From: Liolophura sinensis
Lineage: Eukaryota; Mollusca; Polyplacophora; Chitonida; Chitonidae
DNA length: 64,000 nt
Assembly: GCF_032854445.1 (NCBI RefSeq)
Contig: NC_088307.1
Location: 21,028,017 to 21,092,016, forward strand
Direction of reading: 5' to 3'
Position 1 is the stretch's first letter; every line of letters begins with the position of its first letter. The notes below the pieces were generated by a model, which saw only the letters and a list, made by a program, of their open reading frames with translations, ran no database searches and was not told the DNA's origin. This document shows positions 31,901 through 40,744 of this stretch, piece by piece. A program made the translations under genes and the position numbers.

Positions 31901-33719
31901 TTTCCTCATTTTTACAATGATATGTTATTATTATTATTATCTCTTAAATTTTCCTCGTATATTAATTAACTGATGCTCTAACGAGAAAAGAAACAGATAC
32001 CAGATTTAATTTTTGTTAAACTCAGTGTTGTTGCGAGTACAGTCAAAAAAGTATTCTTCGCTTTATTTACAGAACTAACCATGCTTAGCGAACGGGACAA
32101 AGAAATAGAACTGGGATCATGTGCTTTCCCTTCAATCACGTCTGATACCGAGGTAAGTTGTTGAAACAGTTTAAAAACGACACAGCCTTAAAATTGTTGG
32201 GTACACGATGGATTAAGTAAATGTAAAATTTTATAAAAAAATAAAATAAACCACTGCATGGGAAATATCTACATTTGCGTGGAAGAAAACTAAACCCTCA
32301 AATATAAAGGGCTACAGCATAGCGAGAAAAACCATAGCAACGACGATGCTGTCGCTGCGAATTCAAGTCCAGCTCTGTCAGCAACCTGCGGATGGTCGTG
32401 GGTTTCGTTTCCACCATCCATAATACTGGCCGCCGAAGTATAAGTGAAATATTCTTGAGTACGGCGTAAAACACCAATCAAATAAATAAATAAATATAGC
32501 AACGACGACAGGATGGCAGTTTGAAAATGGTCATACATATCCGGTGAAATCAGTCTATTTCAGTTTAGATTTATTCTAATTGTTCACGTAATTGCTACAA
32601 TAGCAGAATTTATACTCGCCCTTGACTCGTCAAGTTCGACCTTGACGAGTGGAAGGCGGACTTGTTGGTGCTTGACGGCGTGAAAGCCCAAAGAAAAATG
32701 TAAACAGTTTATCGCGGTCGATGTTTAGATAATTCACAAAAACACATTAAAATTTTAAAAGTTTAACATTCAGAAATGTTAGGTGGTGTACAACGTTTAT
32801 GATAAAAGGTTTTTTTTTTCTTTTTTTCCCCCACACCGCCGCGAAGGATACGCCTCTGTTGATTTCCACACCTATCTTGGAAGATCCAGCCACGCAATTT
32901 ACGCGTGATTTAACTCCGACGTCAACTGTTCATGACGTACATCTGAGGTCATCTGTGCTGGGTACTTTCAGGGCTGCACCAGCTTCTAATTACCTAACGA
33001 CGTCACCATTTACTGAGGCCATCATGCCGTCATTTTTTTCTGACGTCCCAGAGACGTCATTTTGTTCGACTGTTCTTGTGACGCCGTCCATTCGACTCAC
33101 GACTACAAATATCCCATCTGATTTTGACGTGCCCTTGATATCATCCGTTAATGGGTACCTGCATGTAGAAATGGAGAGCTTTGCATACCCACACGCTTTC
33201 TATGCTAGTCCATCTACAAGACCTTTATGGGATTTTATGAGAACAGCAGACTACTCGTCTAAAAGTATTACAAATATTTACCAATCAACGTTCGTTCCTG
33301 ACACTACTGTAGTGTACAGTGGTCAAACCAGCGTATCAGAATTATCCTTAGCACTCCCCGACTATCCACTGAATGTCACAAAGACAGCGACAGTCCGTCA
33401 GTCCACCGTTTCTGCCTTCAAACTGTGCAACAAAAGTTGCTTTTGCAAGCGGAAGTTCTCAAGGCCGAGGAACGACTCAGTAATGAACGAAATTATGCAA
33501 CGGCTTAGTATAGACACCAAGAAAACACTAGCGTTCCGGAAAAGCCGAACAAGCTCCCCGGACCAGCGCCTCCTAGCGGTATCGATGGGCTGGGGTGGTA
33601 TCTGCGTGCTAATCTTTGTTGGAGGAATGGTTCTTATTTCAGACGTCGCTCTCTTAAAGACAGACATGATTAAGGCCCTGTCAAACATAAAATTGATGTT
33701 TGTACCACGTGAAAAGTGA
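28959..33719 (+). CDS. Single-pass membrane protein: C-type lectin domain, PAN/apple-like domain, Ser/Thr stalk, TM (5' end missing)
   Basis: Six phase-compatible exons: 28959-28998, 29243-29387, 30393-30643, 31516-31794, 32073-32152, 32847-33719. Joined, they give an uninterrupted reading frame of about 550 residues without a start codon or signal peptide. Exons 1-3 form a C-type lectin domain, exon 4 a six-cysteine PAN/apple-like domain, exon 5 a short linker, and exon 6 a Ser/Thr-rich stalk, a Cys-rich basic patch, one membrane helix and a ~20-residue tail. The expected topology is extracellular ligand-binding domains with a very short cytoplasmic tail. Each junction has GT and AG with sensible flanks. 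A convergent paralogue at 34.75-35.78 kb preserves the phases of exon 4 and the C-terminal module, independent support that the exons are real. Ligand and function are unknown; lectin-type recognition is inferred from the fold. Confidence 0.8.
29243..29387 (+). CDS. Lectin-type gene exon: first half of C-type lectin domain
   Basis: Acceptor TATCTTTCTAATGCAG and donor AATGG|GTATGT. It encodes RKKPVSYETAVSQCTPGHLV then DLREPRGISITHQLKSLYDN, matching the SY..A...C...G.L..L start of C-type lectin domains. Phase 1 in, phase 2 out. Confidence 0.8.
29488..29855 (+). repeat. Tandem duplication of about 178 bp within an intron
   Basis: 29488-29665 and 29679-29855 are nearly identical. I see one single-base indel (TGTCTTAAC against TGTCTAAC) and one substitution (GTGTTG against GTGTCG). 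A 13-base spacer, AAGATGTTACGAA, separates them. It lies in the intron between the two halves of the lectin domain. Confidence 0.95.
30393..30643 (+). CDS. Lectin-type gene exon: second half of C-type lectin domain
   Basis: Acceptor ATGCCCAG and donor ATTAG|GTAGGT. It encodes YHRIWTGLVRQSG, then FRWYDNVTQTNLT, LNLDCVTVKYSLIFEEV and TNCSKGFFSMCQME. This is the W-GL, W.D, DCV and C...FSMC order expected of the domain's second half. N-glycosylation sequons are visible (NVT, NLT, NCS). Phase 2 in, phase 1 out. Confidence 0.88.
31161..31248 (+). mobile_element. SINE family A, very degenerate tail
   Basis: GCGGTTTCCTCCCACCGTAA then GGGCGCCGTGGTATGAATTA and TTCTTTAGTACGGCTTAAAA. It is intronic in the lectin-type gene. 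Confidence 0.65.
31516..31794 (+). CDS. Lectin-type gene exon: PAN/apple-like domain
   Basis: Acceptor CTTGTTTTCAG. It encodes about 93 residues with cysteines in SCDYI, HCESIC, GECWMLTYHS, LCRLITG, ETCDWFVYD and RRNCF. The ECWMLTY..(6)..C.LI core resembles PAN/apple modules. Donor is TTCG|GTTGGT; a donor four bases later (GTAAAA) would put the next exon in a frame with an early stop. Phase 1 in, phase 1 out. The - strand paralogue exon at 35500-35781 aligns along its full length. Confidence 0.85.
32073..32152 (+). CDS. Lectin-type gene, short linker exon
   Basis: Acceptor CTTTATTTACAG, donor GAG|GTAAGT. It encodes LTMLSERDKEIELGSCAFPS then ITSDTE. The start phase fits the previous exon (G|AA gives Glu), and it ends in phase 0. 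Confidence 0.7.
32334..32508 (+). mobile_element. SINE family A, 5'-truncated and internally deleted, with 13-bp TSD
   Basis: The 13-base duplication ATAGCAACGACGA lies at 32334-32346 and 32496-32508. Between them the copy begins at the B-box region, jumps from CAAGTCCAGCTC to TGTCAGCAACCTGCGG (about 35 bases lost) and ends in AAATAAATAAATAAAT. It is intronic in the lectin-type gene. Confidence 0.95.
32847..33719 (+). CDS. Lectin-type gene terminal exon: Ser/Thr stalk, Cys patch, TM and tail
   Basis: A long poly-pyrimidine tract precedes the acceptor GCGAAG|GATACG, phase 0. About 290 codons follow: a Ser/Thr/Pro-rich region of around 200 residues (likely O-glycosylated stalk), then LCNKSCFCKRKF, then LSIDTKKTLAFRKSRTSSPD, then the helix GWGGICVLIFVGGMVLISD and the tail LLKTDMIKALSNIKLMFVPR. 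The juxtamembrane and membrane segment is matched by the - strand copy at 34753-34971. I recall similar endings on other molluscan membrane proteins, unverified. Confidence 0.88.
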   Translation, partial: DTPLLISTPILEDPATQFTRDLTPTSTVHDVHLRSSVLGTFRAAPASNYLTTSPFTEAIMPSFFSDVPETSFCSTVLVTPSIRLTTTNIPSDFDVPLISSVNGYLHVEMESFAYPHAFYASPSTRPLWDFMRTADYSSKSITNIYQSTFVPDTTVVYSGQTSVSELSLALPDYPLNVTKTATVRQSTVSAFKLCNKSCFCKRKFSRPRNDSVMNEIMQRLSIDTKKTLAFRKSRTSSPDQRLLAVSMGWGGICVLIFVGGMVLISDVALLKTDMIKALSNIKLMFVPREK

Positions 33720-33834
33720 ATAAGCAACGGAGCAACACGAGTATATAGAAAACATTCTACACGGAACAGGGACGAAACATTGTGGTTTGTAAAGTACGTG
33801 CTATTAGTTGCTTTGCGTGAAATTGTTTGGGCAT

Positions 33835-33918
33835 CTCCTCCACCATCAGTGCTCGCCGCCTTCGTGTAAGTGAAATATTCTTGAGAACGGCGTAAAATAC
33901 AAATTGAATAAATAAATA
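33835..33918 (+). mobile_element. SINE family A, tail fragment
   Basis: CTCCTCCACCATCAGTGCTC then GTGTAAGTGAAATATTCTTG and CGGCGTAAAATACAAA with an AATAAATAAAT end. Its AATAAA lies about 185 bases after the lectin-type gene's stop codon and could serve as a polyadenylation signal (inference). Confidence 0.85.
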
Positions 33919-34388
33919 TTTCAGGTATAAACTTTTGTGCAAATCTATTCATCAAGTTATATCTGATAATCATTTTGATTTGTTAACTTTGAAATTTTCA
34001 CTTGTACGTAGAGAGTCCGTTTCATGGAGTGCCATGGGCAAACCACTAATCTTTGAAAGGCTATTGACCGCAGCTCTCATGGTATTGGTGCACGACAAAT
34101 GATTTTCAAAGACGGTAAGACCGTACGAATGGCCAGACGAGCGTTGTTGACCCCTTTTTCTCATCAAGACCCTTCGAACTGCAGGTGAGTTCAAAAATTC
34201 AACGTTCGATGCTCGGATGGAACCTCTGCATTGCATGTCAATGGCTGGAATAGTGGTGCAAGGGCAATATGCTATTCTGGTTGGTTGTGACAATATCGCA
34301 CAGTTGTAGCCTTCTGCGATCTTAAGCAAACCAATTATGGAACAGACAGTTTACTGTATCTAAAATGCCAAATGCAGTGGTCAGCATT

Positions 34389-34442
34389 ATGATGGGAGGA
34401 AACTGGACATGGCTTGGGGGAAACCCACGACCATCTGCTGGT
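34389..34442 (-). mobile_element. SINE family A, short body fragment
   Basis: TGATGGGAGGAAACTGGACA, then GGGGGAAACCCACGACCATC. Only the central body in reverse orientation. Confidence 0.75.
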
Positions 34443-34752
34443 GTGATTGAAGGCATGAAAACATGTTAACAGAGTAAGTCTCTGCATTTGGTTTTAAAAA
34501 GGTTGTAAATCTGTAAAAAGATCAATACCCGATCTGGAGGATAGATACAAGTGGAGTCCAAAATTGAAATCCAAACTAATTACTTCGAAAAAGTCTTTGC
34601 CGCTGATTCTGTGCTGTGTTGGTATAATTTCATCCAAATTTTAGCATCAAGCTGCTAATATTTTGTTCTTTAAAATATATCAAAGTTTTGGAATTTAGTA
34701 CAAAAGAATCGGGCTCATGGTAATAATCAATGTCAACTACCATGGATGATTT

Positions 34753-35781
34753 TCACAATCTCCATTGTTTAAATACAATTTTGATACTGGATAATAAGAT
34801 CAAGACAGAGAGTTTGTAATCCAAAAGAAAAATTCCTCCAAAAACGAGAATGGTCACTAAAAACTTACACCACCCCTGCCATACCGACAGAGGGCGCTCA
34901 TTCAAAACACTGATGTACTGTCGTCTGTACGCTAACGTACTCTCTTTGTCAGCACTAAGAGATGTTAACATTTCAGGGATTGAATTGACGTTTAGCTTCT
35001 TGTACGACTGTATGTTTTGATACCTCGATTAACAAAGTACGCCTTTTGTGTGTTATGACAGGTCTAAAAGGGACACATTGTGAACTATATTCTGTGTGCT
35101 GTACAGTCAGTTTCTCTTCTGGAAATACCTATCCCCTTGACACACCAAGTCCCTTTAAGTACGGGTTGACCTGGGCTAAGGACGAATTCATTACAGTGTG
35201 ATGATAATCCGGCCTTTCGGTCGTTTGCATAATCTAACGTTCGTTGAAGACCACTTGTCTACCACCTATGTGATGTGAATACCTGTACGTCACATGTGGA
35301 AAAACTCGTCAGTATAACTTGCCAAATGTCGATGGTTTACCACGGGCACTCCTGTTTTCTCATCCATAAAAAACGACCCCATCACATAAGTCATACTTTC
35401 GTGTAAATATCGTTAAGCAACACTCAAGTAAAATATATAAAATATATTTTGAGCAGTCTTTTTCGTTAGATTAAGAAAATACATAGTTTTAACTCCCACC
35501 TAGACAATGTCTATATCACGCCTCCCAAGCCTCGTCGTAAATGAACCAATGGCAGGTCTTTTACCAATTCACCGAACCTGTTATCAAACCACACGATTGG
35601 TTGCGGCTGTTGTATGTGAGCATGCAGCACTCGTCAGTATACGCATCGCCCCAGTTTGAGCATTCGTCCATACACAGTGATGGAGAGTCTGTCTCATTAA
35701 TCTCTTGTACTTGAAAGACGCCGTCCGGATTGGTACACAAGCTGTTGGTCGGTGTATAGTGACGTGGGGAGACTGGGGAGC
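34753..35781 (-). pseudogene. Convergent paralogue of the lectin-type membrane gene, inactivated
   Basis: Two exons are recognisable. The PAN-like exon, 35781-35500, has acceptor TTCTTTGTTGTCAG, cysteines in SLCMDEC, DECCMLTYNS and SCGLITG, then TCHWFIYDEAWEA. It ends at CTAG|GTGGGA in the same phase as the + strand gene. The terminal exon, from about 35007 to 34753, encodes LSADKESTLAYRRQYISV and the helix KFLVTILVFGGIFLLD, clearly the same module as the + gene. The PAN-like exon carries a TAA (35561-35563) where the + copy reads on, and a TGA where the + copy has tryptophan (WEAW). The short linker exon and stalk were not found. Either a dead copy or, less likely, one expressed as a truncated form. 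Confidence 0.8.
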
Positions 35782-35889
35782 CTGACAACAAAGAAAGACA
35801 TGTACATATGTGTGTTATTCACAAAATGTTCTACAGTAAAAGCAAACAAAACATAAATCAAACATTAGTGAAAATCAACTGGTGTTCCC

Positions 35890-36010
35890 AATATGTGTAA
35901 ACAGTACAGTACAGAGAGTAAAATGAGAGCAAGACTGACAAGATGTCGTATTTCCCCGTTGCGTGTGATCATTTGCCAACTATCACACGGTCGTCCGTAA
36001 TACTGACCAG
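35890..36010 (+). repeat. Dispersed repeat family X
   Basis: CTGACAAGATGTCGTATTTC then TGCCAACTATCACACGGTCG. Its 5' side, CAGAGAGTAAAATGAGAGC, is close to the reverse complement of the 3' side of the 27.4 kb copy, hinting at inverted termini. Confidence 0.7.
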
Positions 36011-36089
36011 ATCAGTGGTTTGTCAATGATGTGAAAAATTTCATCGGTCAAGTCCTGTCAAGAATTTGATTGGAGTTGTCTTACGGGAC

Positions 36090-36310
36090 GTGGATTTATT
36101 TATTTACTTGATTGGTCTTGTACGCTGTTATGATATATATATATCACTTATACGACGGCGGCCAGCAGTATAGTGGGAGGAAACCGGGCAGCGTGCGGAG
36201 GAAAACCGACAGCTATCCGCAGGTTGGTGGTATACCTTCCCACGTAAGGCCGGAGAGGATGCAAGCATGGGCGACATTGGTGAGAGGCTCCTGGGTCATT
36301 GCGCTGCGCT
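36090..36310 (-). mobile_element. SINE family A, nearly complete, diverged
   Basis: The reverse complement includes AATGACCCAGGAGCCTCTCA near the head, the body and GTATAAGTGAT with an AT-rich change in the tail. The tail TTGATTGGTCTTGTACGCTG on the + strand is intact. Confidence 0.88.
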
Positions 36311-36429
36311 GGAATTCAACTCGGCAACGCAGACCCCCGCAGACGTGGGGAAGGTGTTGTGGAACCAAACTTAACTTTAACACGAAGTAAAAAAAGATTG
36401 TCATGCTCCACCTACGAAGTTATATCGCT

Positions 36430-38065
36430 TGTCAGGTTCAACACGCACGCCAAATAAGAAAAGTGTCAACATCATTTAATTCATTTACCAAAGAAGACTC
36501 CTGTCAAATCCTAATGGATAGCATTTTTTAAGTCCACCCCACCCCGCCCACATAGACAGAACCTTGTCAACATTCACCAACTAAAACTCCGGTCAACATC
36601 CACACATACCAACTAAAGCTCTTGTCATCATCTACATATGAGGTAACAGGTATTGTCAAGCTCCACACACACCAAGTATGAAACTTGTCAACATTCACAC
36701 ATATCGAGTATGACACTTGTCAATACACACACACGAAGCATTAACATTTGTCAAGCTCAACATTCGCACAAATCAAGTAAGACTCCCACAAACACCCACA
36801 CTAGAAGTAATAGTTTCACACACACAAAATAAGAAACGTGTAAACATCCAAATACACACGAAGAAAAACACTTGTTAACATACACACGAAGAAAAACACT
36901 TGTCAAGCTCCACACACACTAAGTAAGAAAGCTGTCAACATCCGCATATATCAAGTAAAGCAACTGTCAACATACACACGATGAAAAACACTTGTCACTT
37001 GTCAAACTCCACACACACTAAGTAAGAAAGCTGTCAACATCCACAAATATCTAGTAAGGCAATTGTCAACACACACACGAAGAAAAACACTTGTCAAACT
37101 CCACACACACTAAGTAAGAAAGCTGTCAACATCCGCATATATCAAGTAAGGCAACTGTCAACATACACACGATGAAAAACACTTGTCAAGCTCCACACAC
37201 ACTAAGTAAGAAACTTGTCAACATCCACATATATCAAGTAAGGCAACTGTCAACATACACACGAAGAAAAACACTTGTCACTTGTCAAACTCCACACACA
37301 CTAAGTAAGAAACTTGTCAAAATCCACACATATTAGGTAAAGCATTTGCCAATATACACACAGGATGGAAACACATTTGTCAAGCTCTTCACAACCAAGA
37401 AAGAAACTTGTCAGCATCTGCAGATACCAAATAACATCCACATACCAAGTAATAACACTTTTCAAGTTCCACTCACAAAAACATGTAAGAGACTTGTCAA
37501 CACCCTGACACGAAGTAAAGCAAAAAACGCTTTTCAAGCTCTACACACAGATACAAAGACAATTGTCAGTTATCACAAAGAGAAAGTTAATATACCACAT
37601 ACGATGCAAAAACACTTGTCAAGCTCAATACACACCAAGTAAGGCTTTTGTCAACATCCACACACTTCCCAAGCTATATATATATGTACATACACTCCAA
37701 GTTAGAAACTTATCAATATCTAAACAGAAAGTTTAAAGCACTTGTCAAGTCCCACGCACACCAAGCAGAAACTTGCCAAACTCCATACACATGCCAAGTA
37801 AGAAAAGTGTCAACATTCACTCATATTAGGTAAGACACCTGTCAACATCCACACACGAAGTAATAGCTCTTGTCCAACTCTACACACACACACACAGGCA
37901 CAGTACGACTCCTCACGAAATGCACATGTAGGGGGCCTACCAAGTAAGTTATTTGTCAACATCCACACACTCTCAGCAAGACTCCTGTCAACATCCACAT
38001 ACAAAGTAAAAACGCTTGTTAAGCTCCACATACACACACACACACAAAGTAGGACTTTTGCCAAT
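36430..38065. repeat. CA-rich satellite with ~28-32 bp units and a ~92-97 bp higher-order period
   Basis: Units share AAGTAAG..ACTTGTCAACAT followed by CCACACA. Three unit types alternate in 36880-37330: AAGTAAGGCAACTGTCAACA, then ATGAAAAACACTTGTCAAGC, then AAGTAAGAAACTTGTCAACA. Together they give a higher-order repeat of about 92-97 bases. Some copies contain a duplicated CACTTGT. The array degrades toward both ends and includes (CA)n runs near 37880 and 38030. Open frames in it are repeat artefacts. Confidence 0.92.
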
Positions 38066-38449
38066 ATGCATGAACATGCTTGGCAGACACCGTGACTGAC
38101 CTGTTAGAGGAACATTGCTGTGCCCTAATGATGAACTACATACGGACGTAACTCCACTTAAGTCCAGTACATGATCCGTTGTCTCTGGGTATGTATGTAA
38201 GGGTATACCTAAAAGGACCAACGTTCAGATCCTCTTGGATTTCACTCCATACCACAAAAATTGGTCCTTGTATGATGTACGGTTAAGCCCCAACCAAAAC
38301 AGGTATGATCTTTTTAAGATCCCAAAGCGGAAAATAAGGTAGTATTTTCCTTCCAAGTGAGACTGTTTTTTTAATTATTATTATTTTTTTATTTTACATC
38401 TCTAGCATGTGCTTTTGGGCCATCAGAATTAATTAGTGAAAGTACATTA

Positions 38450-38595
38450 TATACTGAGACTTTGAACATACAGTGTAAAACCAAAACAGCGACCACAGTG
38501 TGATAATTGGTAAATTGGTACACGTGACGAGTGAAATACCACTTCCTGTCATTTTACCTGAGTTAGGCTTTCTATCTAACTTCATGTTAATGCTT
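38450..38595 (-). repeat. Dispersed repeat family X
   Basis: The reverse complement reads GCCTAACTCAGGTAAAATGA, CAATTATCACACTGTGGTCG and TTTTACACTGTATG. It aligns with the other four copies. Confidence 0.75.
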
Positions 38596-38664
38596 ACATG
38601 CAAACAGTAGAAAATTCCCCCTCCCCATCCGCCACCTTCCCGCAAAACACTACGGTCAAGTAGA

Positions 38665-38740
38665 ATTACGTCAAAAAAGGCAGCGATGTAAATTTCAATT
38701 TATTACACGTCACTGGTTTAGAGTTACAATAACATTAAAG
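38665..38740 (+). repeat. Dispersed repeat shared with 58.45 kb
   Basis: GCAGCGATGTAAATTTCAAT then TTATTACACGTCACTGGTTT matches GCAGCGATATTAATCGCAAT then TTATCACACGTCACTGGTCT at 58448-58490. Confidence 0.7.
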
Positions 38741-38815
38741 CAATGCAATGATGAGTAAAAATGTTTCTTTCCTATTCCACCCAAGAAAGACACAAATGCC
38801 TTCATCAGGTTGGAG

Positions 38816-39040
38816 TTAATCAGAATCTATGCCTTTAACCAAATGTCCAGTGCACGAACGACGCTTAACACAAACCACTAAACAGCTAGGAAAGTATATA
38901 AAGTACGAAATTAGGACCGAGTCATCCAAAGTCACTGAACAGTTTTCAGTGATGTTAGAAAGACGCAAGGAATGTTCTAATCGAAATAGAAAAAAATCAG
39001 GATTTAAATCGTGTACCATGCTTTTATGTAAGATCTCGAT
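38816..39040 (-). mobile_element. YIDD retroelement family, 3' fragment
   Basis: The reverse complement encodes RLEHSLRLSNITENC, close to RLEHTLHLPRITENC at 57.3 kb, and contains TTTCGTACTTTATATACTTT as at 46.5 kb. Confidence 0.75.
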
Positions 39041-39067
39041 AAGAAAATATATATCTCATCTCATCTA

Positions 39068-39320
39068 CGAGGCCTCCATGGCCGAGATGGTTAGTTAGCC
39101 AGCGCGGCGCAAATACTCGGAAGCCTCTCACCAATGCCGTCACTTTTAGTCCAGGTCATGCTCGCTTCCTCTCCGGCCATACGTGCAAAAACCTACGGAC
39201 GATGGTCGTGGATTTCCCCCCCTTGCTCTGCCCGGTTTCCTCCTACGATAATGCTGAACCCCGTAAGTGAAACATTCTTGAGTTCAGAATACACCACCGA
39301 TTAAATAAATAAATAAATAC
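39068..39320 (+). mobile_element. SINE family A, near full length, diverged
   Basis: The head GAGGCCTCCATGGCCGAGAT carries mutations in the A box. The body TCATGCTCGCTTCCTCTCCG and tail GTAAGTGAAACATTCTTGAG with (AAAT)n follow. Confidence 0.9.
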
Positions 39321-39622
39321 ATTTGCTGCTGTGTTGCCTTGCTTCACATCCAGAATCAAACCATATAACGGACAGTACCTATCACATAAAACCGTTTAGC
39401 GTTGGCGTCGAGAAAATCTACAGGGGGCTTGGCTGAGTCCCAGTCTTTGGACAGGTGATGTTTGAGATTCTGTCACTGTTCACTGCTACACTGACAGAGC
39501 AAATCTTATGAAGCCTTAAGAGCGATCTTCTTCTGAGATCACTTTCCTTTCCACCAAGAAGGCTTACTTATCAAGTTCGTGCCTTGGGGGAACAGTTGTG
39601 CGCCGCAGGTTGCGACAAGTTC

Positions 39623-39820
39623 GTCAATAATCAATTAATCAGCCAATCAATTAAAAAAATCATCCTTAAATCAAGAAATCAGTCGTCCAGTAAATCACCA
39701 AATCAATGAATACATCCATCCATCAAGCAATCAATCAACCAGCCAATCAATGAAACCATCCGTGATTGGTTGATTGATGTAGTTTTTATCCATACATCAA
39801 TCAACCAATCACGAAATTGC
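39623..39820. repeat. AATC-rich degenerate repeat with a perfect hairpin
   Basis: Many AATCAAT/CCAATCA words occur in a row. At 39761-39781 and 39793-39813 two 21-base arms are exact reverse complements around an 11-base loop (arm start CGTGATTGGTTGATTGATGT). Confidence 0.9.
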
Positions 39821-39851
39821 CTTTCGTACTGTAACGGAAAAGGGAGCTTAC

Positions 39852-40117
39852 CCAGCGGTGGTAATAAGGTTCTAGTAGGTGAATTAGAAACCAGCAGTTG
39901 TGAAGGCTGACAGTTCATCACAGCAATGCTGTTATTAACCCATCCTTTCCACGCGGAATACTCGGGCTTCAGAATTGCAAAGGAATAAGACGCGTTTGTA
40001 ATGGGGAACGTCTCACGCCTACAGTAATACGGGCTTAAGTTCTGAAGCCAATAGTTCATTCTTGTTTTTTTGCGATAGCATTTTGAATGGTCTTTTGAGA
40101 CCTCAGGTTGTTTTTTT
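39852..40117 (-). CDS. Candidate exon of unknown gene, possibly upstream exon of the convergent paralogue
   Basis: An open - strand segment bounded by acceptor TAATATTTCCAG and donor CTGG|GTAAGC encodes about 88 residues, with NYWLQNLSPYYCRRETFPIT and SAWKGWVNNSIAVMNCQPSQ. It has three possible N-glycosylation sites (NLS, NAS, NNS). Its phases (2 in, 1 out) and length (266 bases) parallel the second lectin exon of the + gene (251 bases, same phases). The residue match is weak, however: the final C...C pair of the fold is missing. A 4-kb intron containing the CA satellite would be needed. It could be chance. Confidence 0.3.
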
Positions 40118-40220
40118 CTGGAAATATTAGAGCACAGTTTTGTCTGACAAATATTTTGATTTCGAGCTTCTAAGTCTGTTTCTTGGATATGCTTGTTTCT
40201 TCTACTCGCTATTATTCTTT

Positions 40221-40347
40221 TGGCCAGCAACCTGCAGATGGCCATGTGTTTCGGCCGGTTTTCTCCCACCATAATGATGGCCACCCTCGTATAAGTGAAA
40301 TGTTCTTGAATGACTGCGTAAAACAGCTGTTAAATAAATAAATACTT
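40221..40347 (+). mobile_element. SINE family A, 5'-truncated
   Basis: GGCCAGCAACCTGCAGATGG then CTCGTATAAGTGAAATGTTC with a TTAAATAAATAAATA end. Confidence 0.88.
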
Positions 40348-40744
40348 CAATTTGTCCTTGGGATAGGACCCTGTGATCTATCGAGGGCCTGACGTCTTTT
40401 CGCCAGGCATAAACCTTTTATTTTTACCATTTTAGTGGTAACAGCTAAATGTTTATCTCAGTTACTGTTTTACCTAAAACTGATTATATGGTACAAGGGA
40501 TAGTTGTACTTACTTACTGCTCGCTGTATAAGTGTTGACCAACGATAAAACAATCTGAAATAAGACAATTGACGATGCTTGTACTAGTTTATTGGTTCAG
40601 TTTATACTCATTATGCACAAATCAAAATATGAAAAACATGTGTTGAAATACATATCTACAAAGACAGATTTGTTATAAATAAACAACACCAGCACCCTGT
40701 ACCAATCTGGTTAAGTTTACATATTTATTTTCCATGATCTGGAT

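Noticed and set aside
33398-33973. 191-codon - strand frame
   Set aside because: Antisense shadow of the lectin-type gene's terminal exon. The + strand translation has a TM module conserved with the paralogue; the antisense one has nothing comparable.
35059-35202. Short + frame MTGLKGTHCELYSVCC resembling the end of an EGF repeat
   Set aside because: Only one cysteine-context match, no other EGF cysteines, and it lies antisense within an intron of the - strand pseudogene.
39703-40284. 193-codon - strand frame taken as a whole
   Set aside because: Its beginning is antisense SINE sequence and its end is the AATC repeat. Only the middle (39852-40117) is kept, as a low-confidence candidate exon.
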